From: Polyodon spathula
Taxonomy: Eukaryota; Chordata; Actinopteri; Acipenseriformes; Polyodontidae
DNA: 64,000 nt
Direction of reading: 5' to 3'
Assembly (NCBI RefSeq): GCF_017654505.1
Contig: NC_054534.1
Location: forward strand, 45,793,226 to 45,857,225
Positions 47,311-57,762 of the stretch are shown here, piece by piece. The position numbers and the translations under genes are program-made. Under the pieces are notes generated by a model, which saw only the letters and a program-made list of their open reading frames with translations, searched no databases and had not been told where the DNA came from. The stretch's first letter is position 1. Each line of letters starts with the position of its first letter.

Positions 47311-48117
47311 CCAAAACAATAATTTTCTTTTTATTGTACAGCATCTCCTTCTCCTAATAGATTTTATTTTAAGTGTTTATTTTCAACTGAAAAAAGCATG
47401 GGTAAACCTCAATAATGCTATTACTTAAAATGTGTTTTTTGCCACTTTGTTTATTGCGAAGAATGGCAGGGACGTGCTTGTATGCCTGGATAAATACAAG
47501 AAACAATTTTTAATTTAAACTACTGCATGACATCCTTTACTTTGTAGTTATTTCAGTGGGGTTTTGTGATGATCATTTAATATCTGAGTAAAGTGTCTAT
47601 CTTTCAAGTAATACTTAGTAAGTCGTGCTTGTGACTTTCTCTATTGCTGATGCAAACAGTGTAATTCAGTTTAAAGGTGTGATATTCTTTTGTCACAATA
47701 AAACAAAAATCAGTTTGCTTCAATTATTTTGATCACACACTGTGTTATTTATTAGACTCATTGCGATTATATTTAGGTTCACAGAAAAACTTAAGGTCAC
47801 CAAAATCTCTAATACCACAAGGCTAGCTCCTCAATAAGGTAATTTCTAACACTGAATAATACTGTTGGGAACCAAAGATTTCTGGAATAAACAGTCAGTC
47901 TGAAACCAAGAAAAAGGGGAAGGCTGTAGGATTGCAAAGCCACTGTTCTTAACTGCCCCTAACACAGTTGTTGTAACGTGGAGTACAGTACATACACACA
48001 CAATAGATAGCATCTATGCCAGGTCCTAAAGTAACTGAGAAAATCTAATGAAACACATTTCCAATCCAACACCTCATCTCCTCCCACACCACTGTTTCCC
48101 TTTTACATTCTAATAGA
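47311..48117. other. no recognisable feature
   Basis: AT-rich spacer with no supported feature. Confidence 0.4.
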
Positions 48118-48132
48118 AACATGTTTGTGAGG

Positions 48133-48387
48133 GGGCTGTGTGGTCTGGTGGTTAAGAAAAGGGTTTGTAACCAAGGGGTCCTCGGTTTGAATCCCGGATC
48201 AGCCACCGACTCATTGATCAAGTCACTTAACCTGCTCCCTGCTCTGTTTTTCAGGTGAGATGTTGTAAGTGACTCTCCAGCTGATGCATAGTTCACACAC
48301 CCTAGTCTCTGTAAGTCACCTTGGATAAAGGCGTCTGCTAATAAATAAATAAATAAATAAATAATAATTAATAATAATAATAATAAT
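48133..48387 (+). mobile_element. tRNA-derived SINE, tail type 2, with target duplication
   Basis: GGCTGTGTGGTCTGGTGGTT resembles a tRNA head with the pol III A box, and GGTTTGAATCCCGGAT is a good B box. The body matches the minus-strand SINE at 2490-2770. The tail is GTAAGTCACCTTGGATAAAG plus GCGTCTGCTAATAAATAA, an L2-like end, running into (TAAA)n and (TAA)n. Flanking copies AACATGTTTGTGAGG (48118-48132) and AACGTGTTTGTAAGG (about 48388-48402) match at 13 of 15 positions, a typical LINE-mediated target duplication. Confidence 0.9.
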
Positions 48388-48402
48388 AACGTGTTTGTAA
48401 GG

Positions 48403-49182
48403 ATTCTGCAGTTGCAGGATACTGATGTAATGTATTATTCTAAAAGGAATCTGATTTACTGTGTGCACTCAAATAAAAGTAAGAAAGCTGCTACAGTTGT
48501 GCCTCTGGCTGATGTTATTAATTTACTAAATCATCCTATCTAGCTCCCTAGCTGGCCTGCTATCTTCAATGACACTTTCAAGCGTGATGGACCCTCTCCT
48601 GTTTCTTGCACCAAGGGGAGATTGCATAACATGTTTCATCCGATCACAGACATTAAACAGCTCCAAACAACCACATTTCTCGCAAGTAACTGTGTTATAT
48701 TTACCCATAAAAAGGTTATTTGTGTGTAGGGAATATGCTGTAGCAACACCTACTGTACAAGTTGGTATCTCCTCCATGTTGTTTAAAAAACATCTACAAT
48801 ACAACCACGACAATCTTTGCAATGTACTTGTTGAACCTTGTTGCTGTAACTAAAGTGATTTATTTATGCTGATGATGATAGCAACCATAGGTACAGCATG
48901 ATGTGTTGATGTGTGTACCGGAAACAGATATGTTTGGGTGAAGCCTTCAAAATGAGCAAAAATCTTTCTTCTGATGATCCAGAATGTCAGATGGAAAAAA
49001 ATCAACAAAAGCCCTGAACATTCTGTTTCTGGCAAAAATGTTGACGGCATCGGCTGTTAGTACAGTACCTCTTCCAGGATTGAGCATGGTAAGTGTACAT
49101 TTAAAGTTTAATTTGTATTTAAATTTTATCACTGTCTTAAAATGAATAATACATTTTCCTAATCATTAACACATAATTGTGA
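48403..49182. other. no recognisable feature
   Basis: Several short open frames on both strands, none resembling a known protein. Confidence 0.4.
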
Positions 49183-49187
49183 AGTTG

Positions 49188-49273
<86 letters not shown>
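49183..49273. repeat. (ATT)n microsatellite
   Basis: About 87 bp of uninterrupted ATT triplets. Confidence 0.97.
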
Positions 49274-50229
49274 GCAGTAGTAACCATTTACAGCTCTATA
49301 GATCAGCAATGGCCAACCTGTGGTACACAGAGCCATATTTGTTGACATGCCTAATGAGTAGCTAGCTGACCGTCATCTCCTATACTAAATAGAGAAATGG
49401 CCACAATCTTTCATACTTCACATTCGGGGTTGGGTGGTCTGCGTTCCTAAAATAGGTCGGAATTACAGAACTGTGAAGTCATTGTTTTTTTGGGTCATTT
49501 TACGAAAACTATGTGGGTGGACGGGCCCACACATGTAGAGAAGCATGCTTTTGGTTATTTTTGTTCTTTTCTGACAGCTAGGTTTTTCTTTCTCAATTAC
49601 AGCATGTCTGGGGTGCGTTCAATAGGCAGAGCGCTCCAGAGCGTTATGTATGCCGAGAGCGCTTCGTACTGTTAGCTAGCATTCTGAGGAGCTGACTCGT
49701 TGGCGTTACAAAATGGCGAAGCCTTAATACCAGAGTGGCGACTGTGGTGTAATTTCCCTGCATATTGGACTTTTTGACCAACATATCTGTATGTATTCTT
49801 TTTCGTAAAAAAAAAATAAATAAACAGCATATTTATTTGACTATTTTTCCTTTTAAACAAAGTGAATCTGCAGCATGGCATGCAACATTTGAAACGCCCA
49901 GCTTGTTATTGTTTGTTCGGTCAGCCTTACATTAAGGAATATTTTCTTAACTGCATTAAAAAAGAAAAATAATGGACAAGTAGCGCTGTGTTAAAGGTGA
50001 TCTGTGTGTAACAAACAGTAGTAATTCAATTGTAAGACTTTGCAGAGGAACAGAAAAGGCAGATGCAGGAGCTCATGGAAATGCAGAAGGCTGAAAACAA
50101 AGAAACTAACTGCTAAAGTCATTCACAGATGTATTTGTTGAAGAAATAATTTCTTCAGACAGTTTTATTTTATTTCCTGTATAAAAATGTTACTGGGTTG
50201 AATAATTGTTGAAAAAATAATTTGTTCTA
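49274..50229. other. no recognisable gene
   Basis: CAGCAATGGCCAACCTGTGG at 49305 resembles an hAT terminus but has no partner. The rest is unassigned. Confidence 0.35.
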
Positions 50230-51260
50230 AATTTATTTTGGAGCATTGTCCTGCTGGAAAAACCAATCCTCAGAGTTGGGGAACATTGTCAGAGCAGAAG
50301 GAAGCAAGTTTTCTTCCAGGACAACCTTGTACTTGGCTTGATTCATGCCAAAGCTGCCCGATTCCAGCCTTGCTGAAGCACCCCCAGATCATCACCAATC
50401 CTCCACCACATTTCACAGTGGGTGCGAGACTCTGTGGCTTGTAGGCCTCTCCAGGTTTCCGTCTAACCATTAGACGACCAGGTGTTGGGCAAATTTGAAA
50501 ATTGGACTCATCTGGGGGTGCTTCAGCAAGGCTAGAATTGGGCAGATTTGTCTTTGTGAAGGACGCATGAATCAAGCCAAGTACACGGTTGTCCTGGAAG
50601 AAAACGTGCTTCCTTCTGCTCTGACAACGTTTCCCAACTCTGAGGATTGGTTTTTCCAGCAGGACAATGCTCCATGCCACACAGCCAGGTCAATCAAGGT
50701 GTGGATGGAGGACCACCAGATCAAGACCCTGTCATGGCCAGCCCAATCTCCAGACCTGAACCCCATTGAAAACCTCTGGAATGTGATCAAGAGGAGATGG
50801 ATGGTCACAAGCCATCAAACAAAGCCGAGCTGCTTGAATTTTTGCTCCAGGAGTGGCATAAAGTCACCCAACATCAATGTGAAAGACTGGAAGAGAGCAT
50901 GCCAAGATGCATGAAAGCTATGTTTGATAATCAGGGTTATTCCACCAAATATTGATTTCTGAACTCTTCCTAAGTTAAAACATTAGTATTGTGTTGTTTA
51001 AAAATGAATATGAACTTATTTTCTTTGCATTATTCGAGGTCTGACAACACTGCATCTTTTTTGTTATTTTGACCAGTTGTCATTTTCTGCAAATAAATGC
51101 TCTAAATGACAATATTTTTATTTGGAATTTGGGAGAAATGTTGTCAGTAGTTTATAGAATAAAACAAAAATGTTCATTTTACCCAAACACATACCTATAA
51201 ATAGTAAAACCAGAGAAACTGATAATTTTGCAATGGTCTCTTAATTTTTTCCAGAGCTGT
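50230..51260 (+). mobile_element. rearranged Tc1 element with head-to-head duplicated core
   Basis: The right end reads AGAGACC in inverse, finishing TTTTTTCCAGAGCTGT at 51260 followed by TA. Inside, the segment 50240-50394 is an inverted near-copy of 50510-50673, around a loop of about 115 bp. Each arm encodes the same transposase region, reading outward. The normal left end and N-terminal half are absent. Confidence 0.88.
50495..50957 (+). pseudogene. Tc1 transposase, C-terminal half (plus arm)
   Basis: The frame opens with IWGCFSKARIGQ, then ENVLPSALTTFPNSEDWFFQ, QQDNAPCHTARSI (second catalytic Asp), and [20 protein letters not shown] (third catalytic Glu intact). A frameshift near 50815 shifts the end, which resumes as LEESMPRCMKAMF and finishes GYSTKY with a stop near 50957. 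The minus-strand arm (50680-50270) encodes the overlapping part from KPGEAYKPQSLAPTVKCGGG to QQDNAP. Neither arm contains the first catalytic Asp. Confidence 0.85.
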
Positions 51261-51644
51261 ATATATAGTGCCGTGAAAAAATATTTGCCCCCTGTCTGAT
51301 TTTCTACATTTTTGCACATTTTTCACATTGAATTTGGTCAGATCTTTTTGTGGGTTGTAGTAGCATATAGAGGGAGTCTGAAAGAAAAAATGACACCAAA
51401 GTTTGGTGCTTCTTTCATTTGTTTGGTGTACAGGGTAATCAAACATGCAATCATCATGTCTGAAAAAGTTATTGCCCACCTAGTTAACTCAACCCAATTA
51501 AAGGGATAATTAGGGTCAGTTGTTTGAATACTTTGGTTAACAATCAGGCCTTATTTGGGCCAGCCCTGCCCAATATAAATCTGACTAACTTTGGCCAGTA
51601 CCATCAGAGTGAAGTTGTCAGCACACAGTTTCTAGAGGCACATC

Positions 51645-52679
51645 GTGCCACGATCAAAAGAAATTCCTGAAGACCTCTGGAAAAAAAAGTTGTTGATACC
51701 TATCTGTCTAGAAAGGGTTACAAAAGCATTTCTAAGGCTCTGTGGTTCCACCAAACCACAGTCAGAGCCATATTGTCCAAATGGAAAAAGTTTGGGACAG
51801 TAGCGAATCTTCCCAGGAGTGGCCGTCCTGCCAAAATCTCTCCAAGAGCAATGCGTAAAATCGTCCACGAAGTCACAAAGAACCCTAGAACAACATCCAG
51901 GGATCTGCAGGCCTCTCTCACCGGTTAAAGTCAGTGTTCATGACTCCACCATCAGAAAGACACTGAGCAAAAATTGGATTCATGGCAGAGTAGCAAGGTG
52001 GAAACCACTGCTCACTAAGAAGAACATGAATGCTCATCTCAAGTTTGCCAAAAAGCACCTGGATGATCCTCGAGAGCTCTGGAACAATATTCTATGGACA
52101 GACGAGTCAAAAGTGGAACTTTTTGGCCAACATTGGCCCCGTTATGTCTGGCGAAAACCAAACACTGCATTCCACAGTAAGAACCAACGGTCAAGCATGG
52201 TGGTGGTAGTGTCATGATTTGGGAATGCTTTGCTGCATCAGGACCTGGACGACTTGCCATCATTGAAGGAACCATGAATTCTGCTCTGTATCAGAGAATT
52301 CTACAGGAGAATGTCAGGCCACCCGTCTGTGAGCTGAAGCTAAAGTGCAGCTGGGTCATGCAGCAAGACAATGATGTGAAACGAACAAACAAGTCTACAG
52401 AAAGGTTGAAGAACAAGAAATTTAAAGTTTTGGAATGGCCTAGTCAAAGTCCAGACATAAACAAGAAATTTAAAGTTTTGGAATGGCCTAGTCAAAGTCC
52501 AGACCTAAACCCCATCGAGATGTTCCGCTCAAAAATCCACAAATGTCACTGAGTTCAAGCAGTTCTGTATGAAGGAGTGGGCCAAAATTCCTCCATGGAG
52601 CTGTAAGAGACTGATCAATAACTACAGGAAGCGTTTGGTTGCAGTTATTGTTGCTAAAGGTGGCGTAACCAGTTATTGA
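51645..52679 (+). pseudogene. Tc1 transposase, element E (broken, internal duplication)
   Basis: The family start MPRSKEIPEDL appears with GTG in place of ATG at 51645. An early frameshift near 51690 and others follow. VSVHDSTIRKTLSKNWIHGR, FAKKHLDDPRELWNNILW, WTDESKVELFG, then in another frame IWECFAASGPG, QQDNDVKRTN and [14 protein letters not shown] are clear. All three catalytic acidic positions are present. A 48-bp in-frame duplication repeats [14 protein letters not shown]. The reading ends VTSY with a stop at 52677. Confidence 0.9.
52412..52507 (+). repeat. 48-bp perfect or near-perfect tandem duplication
   Basis: Two units starting AACAAGAAATTTAAAGTTTT at 52412 and 52460 differ at about one base. 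48 is a multiple of three, so it adds 16 codons before the catalytic Glu in Tc1 element E. Confidence 0.93.
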
Positions 52680-52901
52680 GTCTAAGGGGGCAATTACTTT
52701 TTCACACGTGGGGCACTGGGTGTTGCATAACTTTCTAATAAATAAATGAAATAAGTATCAACATTTTGTGCTATTTGTTCACTCGGGGTCCCTTTTATCT
52801 AATATTAGATTTTGGTTGATGATATGATAACAATCAGCGTCAGAAATATGCAAAAATGCAGAAAATCAGACAGGGGGCAAATACTTTTTCACAGCATTGT
52901 A

Positions 52902-53716
52902 TATACCATATTACTTCAATTTGGCGCTGCTGCATTTATTTTAAATTGTTCAAAATGATTGTGGCGCTTAAAAGAGGGCGGCCTTTATTAATAATACTAC
53001 GATTTTCAAAAGCTGCAATATTTTATTACATGATTTATGACATTTTAGAAGTATCGCGGCTGCTTATTTTCTGTAATACGGTAGCCTAATACCTGTATGT
53101 AGCAGCGTGTGTGGCTAATCTACTTTAACAGCACAACTGTCAGTGACAGTTACCTTGAGCCTATTGCGGGAGTTGGAAGGTCAGGGGAGTACTGTATCAC
53201 CAAATCACGAATGTTTATTGGTTGGTAATGGGGGGTGGGGGGGTAATGGTGGTGTGGCAGTTAAATCCAAGAGTGTGATGTAGATGTTTTGCTGCACCAA
53301 AAATTACCTCAGAATATAAATTTGATTTCTGTAAATACTACAATATATCCTACTTGGTAATTTTATTTTTTTCTCGCTGTAACTTGCTTGTTTGTAATTT
53401 CTCTGCAAGAGAAACTGAAACTAAATCTTCTCATAGATAGGAAGCACATTGTTTTTATTTGTACGGGACTGAGTACAGGAATTACAATTGAACTAAAAAC
53501 AAAACAACAAAACTACCTTTAAGAACTTCAGAAGGACTGCTGTTCTGTACGTAGTTTATTTTGCATTTTCTTTCAGAACTGTACTACCATAAAATAAAAT
53601 GTGCTTACTATGTGTGTGTACATTACTTTGTAATTTATATGCTAGATTGAGGCTCCCGTCTCTTCGGGGGCGTTACATGTACATAATCGGTGTTGCGCGT
53701 TTATTTGTTTTACTGT

Positions 53717-53751
<35 letters not shown>

Positions 53752-54408
53752 TAGGGGTAGAAAAAAATACCTTAATGTTTCTTTATTGATAGTGGCGTTA
53801 GATAGTGTGGCTTCTATTATAAAGCAGATATATGACTGCAGCGTCAATACGAGGATGCCTTTAATTCAAGGTTGGCGCCAAATGGAAGTGATATGGTATA
53901 TATGCTCCGCTCCCCTGCTCCATATACAACTGACCTGCTCCGCTCCAGAAACTACCCCGCTCCGCTCCCCTGTTCCATGTACAATTGGCTTGCTCTGCTC
54001 CTCACTCCGCTCAGCTCTCTGTCCCCAATGCAGGGCTGGAATAATCAATATGCAAATAACACCATTCGCCATAATAAAATCCTTTCCCTTGTCAGAATTA
54101 TATTTCACTGTGCCATATTCATATCTCAAACTACGTATTCTTTGTTTGATGCACTCTGCTTTTTAAATAGTATTGTAATCTTCAAACTATGGAGAAATTC
54201 TGATGGGTCATACTGTGGTGTCAGTATATGTAACCCCTCTTCATACAGTGGGAAAATGCAGGTTGTAAATTCTCAAATAAACAAACGTTTCAAAATAAAC
54301 TATGCCTCTGATATGTAGAGTACATTTGTGAATACGCCTTTTTTAGATTTTTTAGTGTAGTTTGACACCACAGCAATCTTTTTCTAAAAGAAAAGAAAAA
54401 ATAAACAA
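52902..54408. other. unassigned, with T-tract and pyrimidine-rich block
   Basis: A T-tract lies at 53719-53749. From 53908 to 54020 short blocks of CTCCGCTCCCCTG and CATATACAACTG recur irregularly. No gene or transposon end is recognisable. Confidence 0.4.
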
Positions 54409-55156
54409 TGTCATCCGCAGTCCCTGAGTTCTGGTTGGAAATCTCCCTCCCGACAAGTGAGGGTACTAAGTAGCGAAAGGGAAAGTCTTTGGACGGACTG
54501 GCCTGACCGTTCTTTTCCAGGGTCGGGAAGTCGGTCAGCCTGGAAGAAGGCGAGACTCCGCTGCAGGAACGTATTGACCTGGAAGGTAAACGAGGCAGCA
54601 GCTGCAAGCAATCCAGGCAGCTACAATCGTTTACCAAGGGGTCATGCCTGATGGCATATAGGGGCCGGAAAATCATTAATCTTTCCTTCATTTTGGTTAC
54701 GAGATATAACCCGGAAGGACCCGTGCAGTAACCTGTAAAAATATTGTGTGTGTTTGTTTGTTCGTCTTGTCTTTAATTGTTACTTGTGTTTTATAGACGG
54801 CTTACGCGTTCCGGTGCTGTCGCTAATGGCCAGCATTAAACCCGGGACAGCTCTACACCATTGTCACTATATAAACTGTATCACCCACCACGAGCACTAC
54901 AGTGTGCACCCAGGACTGGTGACTGTGTGTGTATATTGTGGCAGAGATACCCGTGTTTGTTTAGGGCTGCAAACCCCTGTTACTGTCCTCCGTGTTTTAT
55001 GTATTGCTGCATAACCGGAGTTTATTATTTGGTCACCAAACCTGGATTACAAAAATAAAATACCCATTTCCATACCGGATTACAAATCTCTGTCTGTTTT
55101 ATTCCTGCACTGCATCACCTCTGCACCTGTTAATAATCAGCAGCCACTTTGCCACA
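54409..55156 (+). mobile_element. LTR, family 1 copy B
   Basis: The end CACTTTGCCACA at 55156 and much of the body match copy A (for example AATCGTTTACCAAGGGGTCA and ACCCGGAAGGACC). The start is set at 54409 by aligning AAATCTCCCTCCCGAC with copy C. AATAAA lies at 55054-55059. The flanking 5-mers AACAA and GTTCC do not match, so either the start is misplaced or the copy is rearranged. No internal genes. Confidence 0.7.
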
Positions 55157-55267
55157 GTTCCCTATTTATACCGTCAACCATGACCCCTTTGTTAACTAGC
55201 ACATCCACTCCGCCAATCCGCAGATGCCATGCAGTTAACCTTCCGGGTCTACAGTTTAGTGTACCAT

Positions 55268-55312
55268 AGCTATGAAAGGTGCTATATAAAATTAAGATTG
55301 ATTGATCTTGCT
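55268..55312 (+). mobile_element. L2-type LINE or SINE tail fragment
   Basis: GAAAGGTGCTATATAAAATTAAG followed by GATTGATT looks like the 3' tail of an L2-like element, as at 43600 and on the minus strand at 2518. Confidence 0.5.
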
Positions 55313-55322
55313 TGAATAAGGA

Positions 55323-55916
55323 TTAACCCTTTGCGTTCCATTTATTCAGTGCCTGTCAGGCACGTTCAGGTACAATTTATCTTCACACATGCTGTTTATT
55401 TTACACGCGCTGTTTAAAATATTTTTTTTCAGAGTAAAACAGGTTTAAAAAGCACTGCATATCAACAGGACACTCAGTACTGCATCCCCACCCCTTGTTC
55501 ACTGTATTTATCACATACCTCTTCATAGTCGTCCATACTGATAAATCATCTCCTGATCACTCGTTTTATCACCAAACTCCTCAATAATGCTATCCAAGTC
55601 ATGATTGTATTACTACAACATCTCAAAATGCTTAGCAAATGTCTGAGATATTCTTTGAGTGTTGGATGCGGAAGCAGCTATCTTGTTTGTTTATGGCCGT
55701 GTTATCTCTGTGGTGTAGTGGCTATGTGTATTGCTCAGATCCAACCCCTTTTTTTCGGCTCCTATCAGTCTCCCTTGGCCATTGAAAGGTTTTCTCAGCT
55801 TTTTCAGGAGAACAAACGACTAGAGACCTGTGTTTGATGTCTTTTTGATGATATCGGACCAGACAGGGAAAATTGTAATGTCGGACCTGGTCCGGCATAG
55901 GACCACAAAGGGTTAA
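55323..55916. mobile_element. complete piggyBac MITE (copy 3)
   Basis: It opens TTAACCCTTTGCGTTCC (TTAA 55323-55326) and closes GGACCACAAAGGGTTAA (TTAA 55913-55916). So both termini and both TTAA target copies are present. 594 bp with the duplications and no transposase. Copies 1 and 2 correspond to its right part. A possible tiny first exon, ATGGACGACTATGAAGAG followed by the donor-like GTATGT, lies on the minus strand at 55536-55514. Confidence 0.85.
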
Positions 55917-56101
55917 AGATTTTCACTGTTCAAAATAAAGATGGACATTTGAAAAAGTTGATGCGTCACTGTGAAGTGCACTATCACTATATTGCTTTTT
56001 TTATGTCTGTAAATTTACAAGAAAATATAATGTAATCTGTGAGCAAAAGTGGAGTGAGGGACAGAAAGAACCTGACTCCACCAAGAATGTGCAGTGTATA
56101 T

Positions 56102-56357
56102 CAGAATGTGAGTGTAGATTAGAATGTGAGTGTAGATTAGAATGTGCAGTGTAGATTAGAATGTGAGTGCAGATTAGAATGTGCAGTGTAGATTAGAATG
56201 TGCAGTGTAGATTAGAATGTGAGTGTATATTAGAATGTGCAGTGTAGATTAGAATGTGAGTGTAGATTAGAATGTGAGTGTATATTAGAATGTGCAGTGT
56301 AGATTAGAATGTGAGTGTAGATTAGAATGTGCAGTGTAGATTAGAATGTGCAGTGTA
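56102..56357 (+). repeat. 18/19-bp minisatellite, about 13 units
   Basis: Units read AGTGTAGATTAGAATGTG, alternating irregularly with a 19-bp form that has an extra C. A few units carry TATATT in place of TAGATT. Confidence 0.95.
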
Positions 56358-56434
56358 CTAAGAGATAAGGAATGCTTAGAATAGATTATGAGATCTCAGG
56401 GATGAGTGGTAAGGGAAGACTAGCATTAAGTGCC

Positions 56435-56570
56435 CAGTGAAGTATAAAGGGTAAGAGGAGTGGGATAGGGTTGAAGGCAGGCAGTGTATGTTTGGTCTGG
56501 CAGTGAAGTATAAGGGTGAAGAGGAGTGAGAAGGGGTTGAAGACAGAGACAGAGTGTTTGTTTGGCCTAG
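56435..56570 (+). repeat. 66-70 bp tandem duplication
   Basis: CAGTGAAGTATAA starts units at 56435 and 56501. Both contain GAGGAGTG, GGGTTGAAG and TGTTTG blocks with moderate divergence. Confidence 0.8.
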
Positions 56571-56723
56571 CAGTTATGATAGGAGGGGGGCAAAATGTGG
56601 TGGGCAATATTAATTGTGTCCATTTTTTTATTAGGTTAGGTAGTAAGACAAATTGTTTCACCATGCTTTTGAAAACAATGGTAGATTCTTCCAGGAGGAT
56701 AAAGGGAAAGCATTGTGTGTTAT

Positions 56724-57374
56724 TGTGGCAAAGTGGTTTCCAGTGCGCAGGTGTAGAAGTGATGCGGTGCACAAGTAATGACAAACAAGTGATTTCAATG
56801 TCCAAATAATGTTTTATTTGAAAATAGGGTTTGAAATCCAGGTTGTTTGTGACCACAAACAATCCCAGGCAATACACAGAAATGTGTATTGCATTGTTTA
56901 AACTACAGGTTAAGGTCCTGAAATTATATACACAGTATTAAACACACACACAAACACACACATACACACACACACACACAAGTGAGTGCTAACGTGCAAG
57001 TGGTGAAAATACAATTTATCTGTGTACAATGGTGAAGAGTTGTCCGGCTTTGTGCAGGCCTTAAGCGACTGGATCATGTTAGCCGTCTAATAAACACTCA
57101 CAGTTATTTTACTCTCATCCTTCAGTTGTTATTTCTTAACCATAAACAAAGGAACAGATCATCTAGCCACGTCCCCTTTTGTACCATCAGTCACGCCTCC
57201 TTGCGATGACTTGGTGTACAGTAGCTCCACCCCCTTTCTAGATGGCTGACTTCCATTTAACCCTTGGAATGAATTGTCTGACCATCCAGTCTGGGGCACT
57301 CTGTTCCCTTTACATAGCGCCCTCATAGGTCGGGAGGGAGATTTATAACCAAGATTCATTCTTTCTTTGTCACA
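56724..57374 (-). mobile_element. solo LTR, family 1 copy C, with 5-bp TSD
   Basis: On the minus strand it starts TGTGACAAAGAAAG (57374) and ends CCACTTTGCCACA (56724). Identical GTTAT 5-mers flank it at 56719-56723 and 57375-57379. It shares AAATCTCCCTCCCGAC with copy B and TGTGACA-GAAAG and later blocks with copy A. It contains a (CA)n array at 56938-56981. It sits inside an hAT reading frame. Confidence 0.92.
56938..56981. repeat. (CA)n microsatellite inside the solo LTR
   Basis: About 44 bp of CA dinucleotides with three breaks. Confidence 0.92.
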
Positions 57375-57762
57375 GTTATTTGTAATGAGAGTGTTTATCG
57401 AACCTCAAGTGTAAAATGCCATTTCGACACCAACCACAAAAATATTGCAGATCTTAATGAGAGTCAAAGGAAAGAATTCCTTGAAAGGGCATTGAGGAGG
57501 TGTCAAAACCAGACTCTTGTTTCTAATAATTAATTTAAAACAACAAACCATTTGGTGGTTGCAAGCTTCAAACTATCTCATTGCATTGCAGAGCATGGCA
57601 AGCCCTTGTCAGATGGTGACTATATCAAGAGTGTCATGCTGGCTAGTGCTAATTCTTTATTTCATGAATTCCCAAGGATAAAATTGTGCAGCACAACACC
57701 AACAAAAGTTACTGTTTAGCGGTTATTGGGCACTCCATCTAAAAAAAGGTTTGCCACTCCTG

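Larger units (their letters stand above)
51266..52899 (+). mobile_element. Tc1/mariner element E, complete ends
   Basis: The left end TAGTGCCGTGAAAAAATATT lies only a few bases from the right end of the preceding Tc1 copy, separated by a TATATA stretch. The right end reads AAATACTTTTTCACAGCATTG and is followed by TA (52900-52901). About 1,634 bp. The inner TIR blocks GCCCCCTGTCTGATTTTC and its inverse near 52862-52880 also match. Confidence 0.92.
56647..57719 (+). pseudogene. hAT transposase N-terminal fragment with BED-type finger, split by an LTR
   Basis: One plus-strand frame is open from 56647 (ENNGRFFQEDKGKALCVI) up to the LTR at 56724. It resumes in phase at 57380 with CNESV, then CHFDTNHKNIADLNESQRK, one TAA, then SFKLSHCIAEHGKPLSDGDY and SVMLASANSLFHEF, to a TAG at 57717. 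C-x-x-C followed by H-x4-H is a BED-type zinc finger, and the rest resembles the N-terminal part of ZBED/GTF2IRD2-type hAT transposases. The catalytic domain is missing; sequence passes to the hAT-like right end GGTTTGCCACTCCTG at 57748-57762. Confidence 0.82.
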
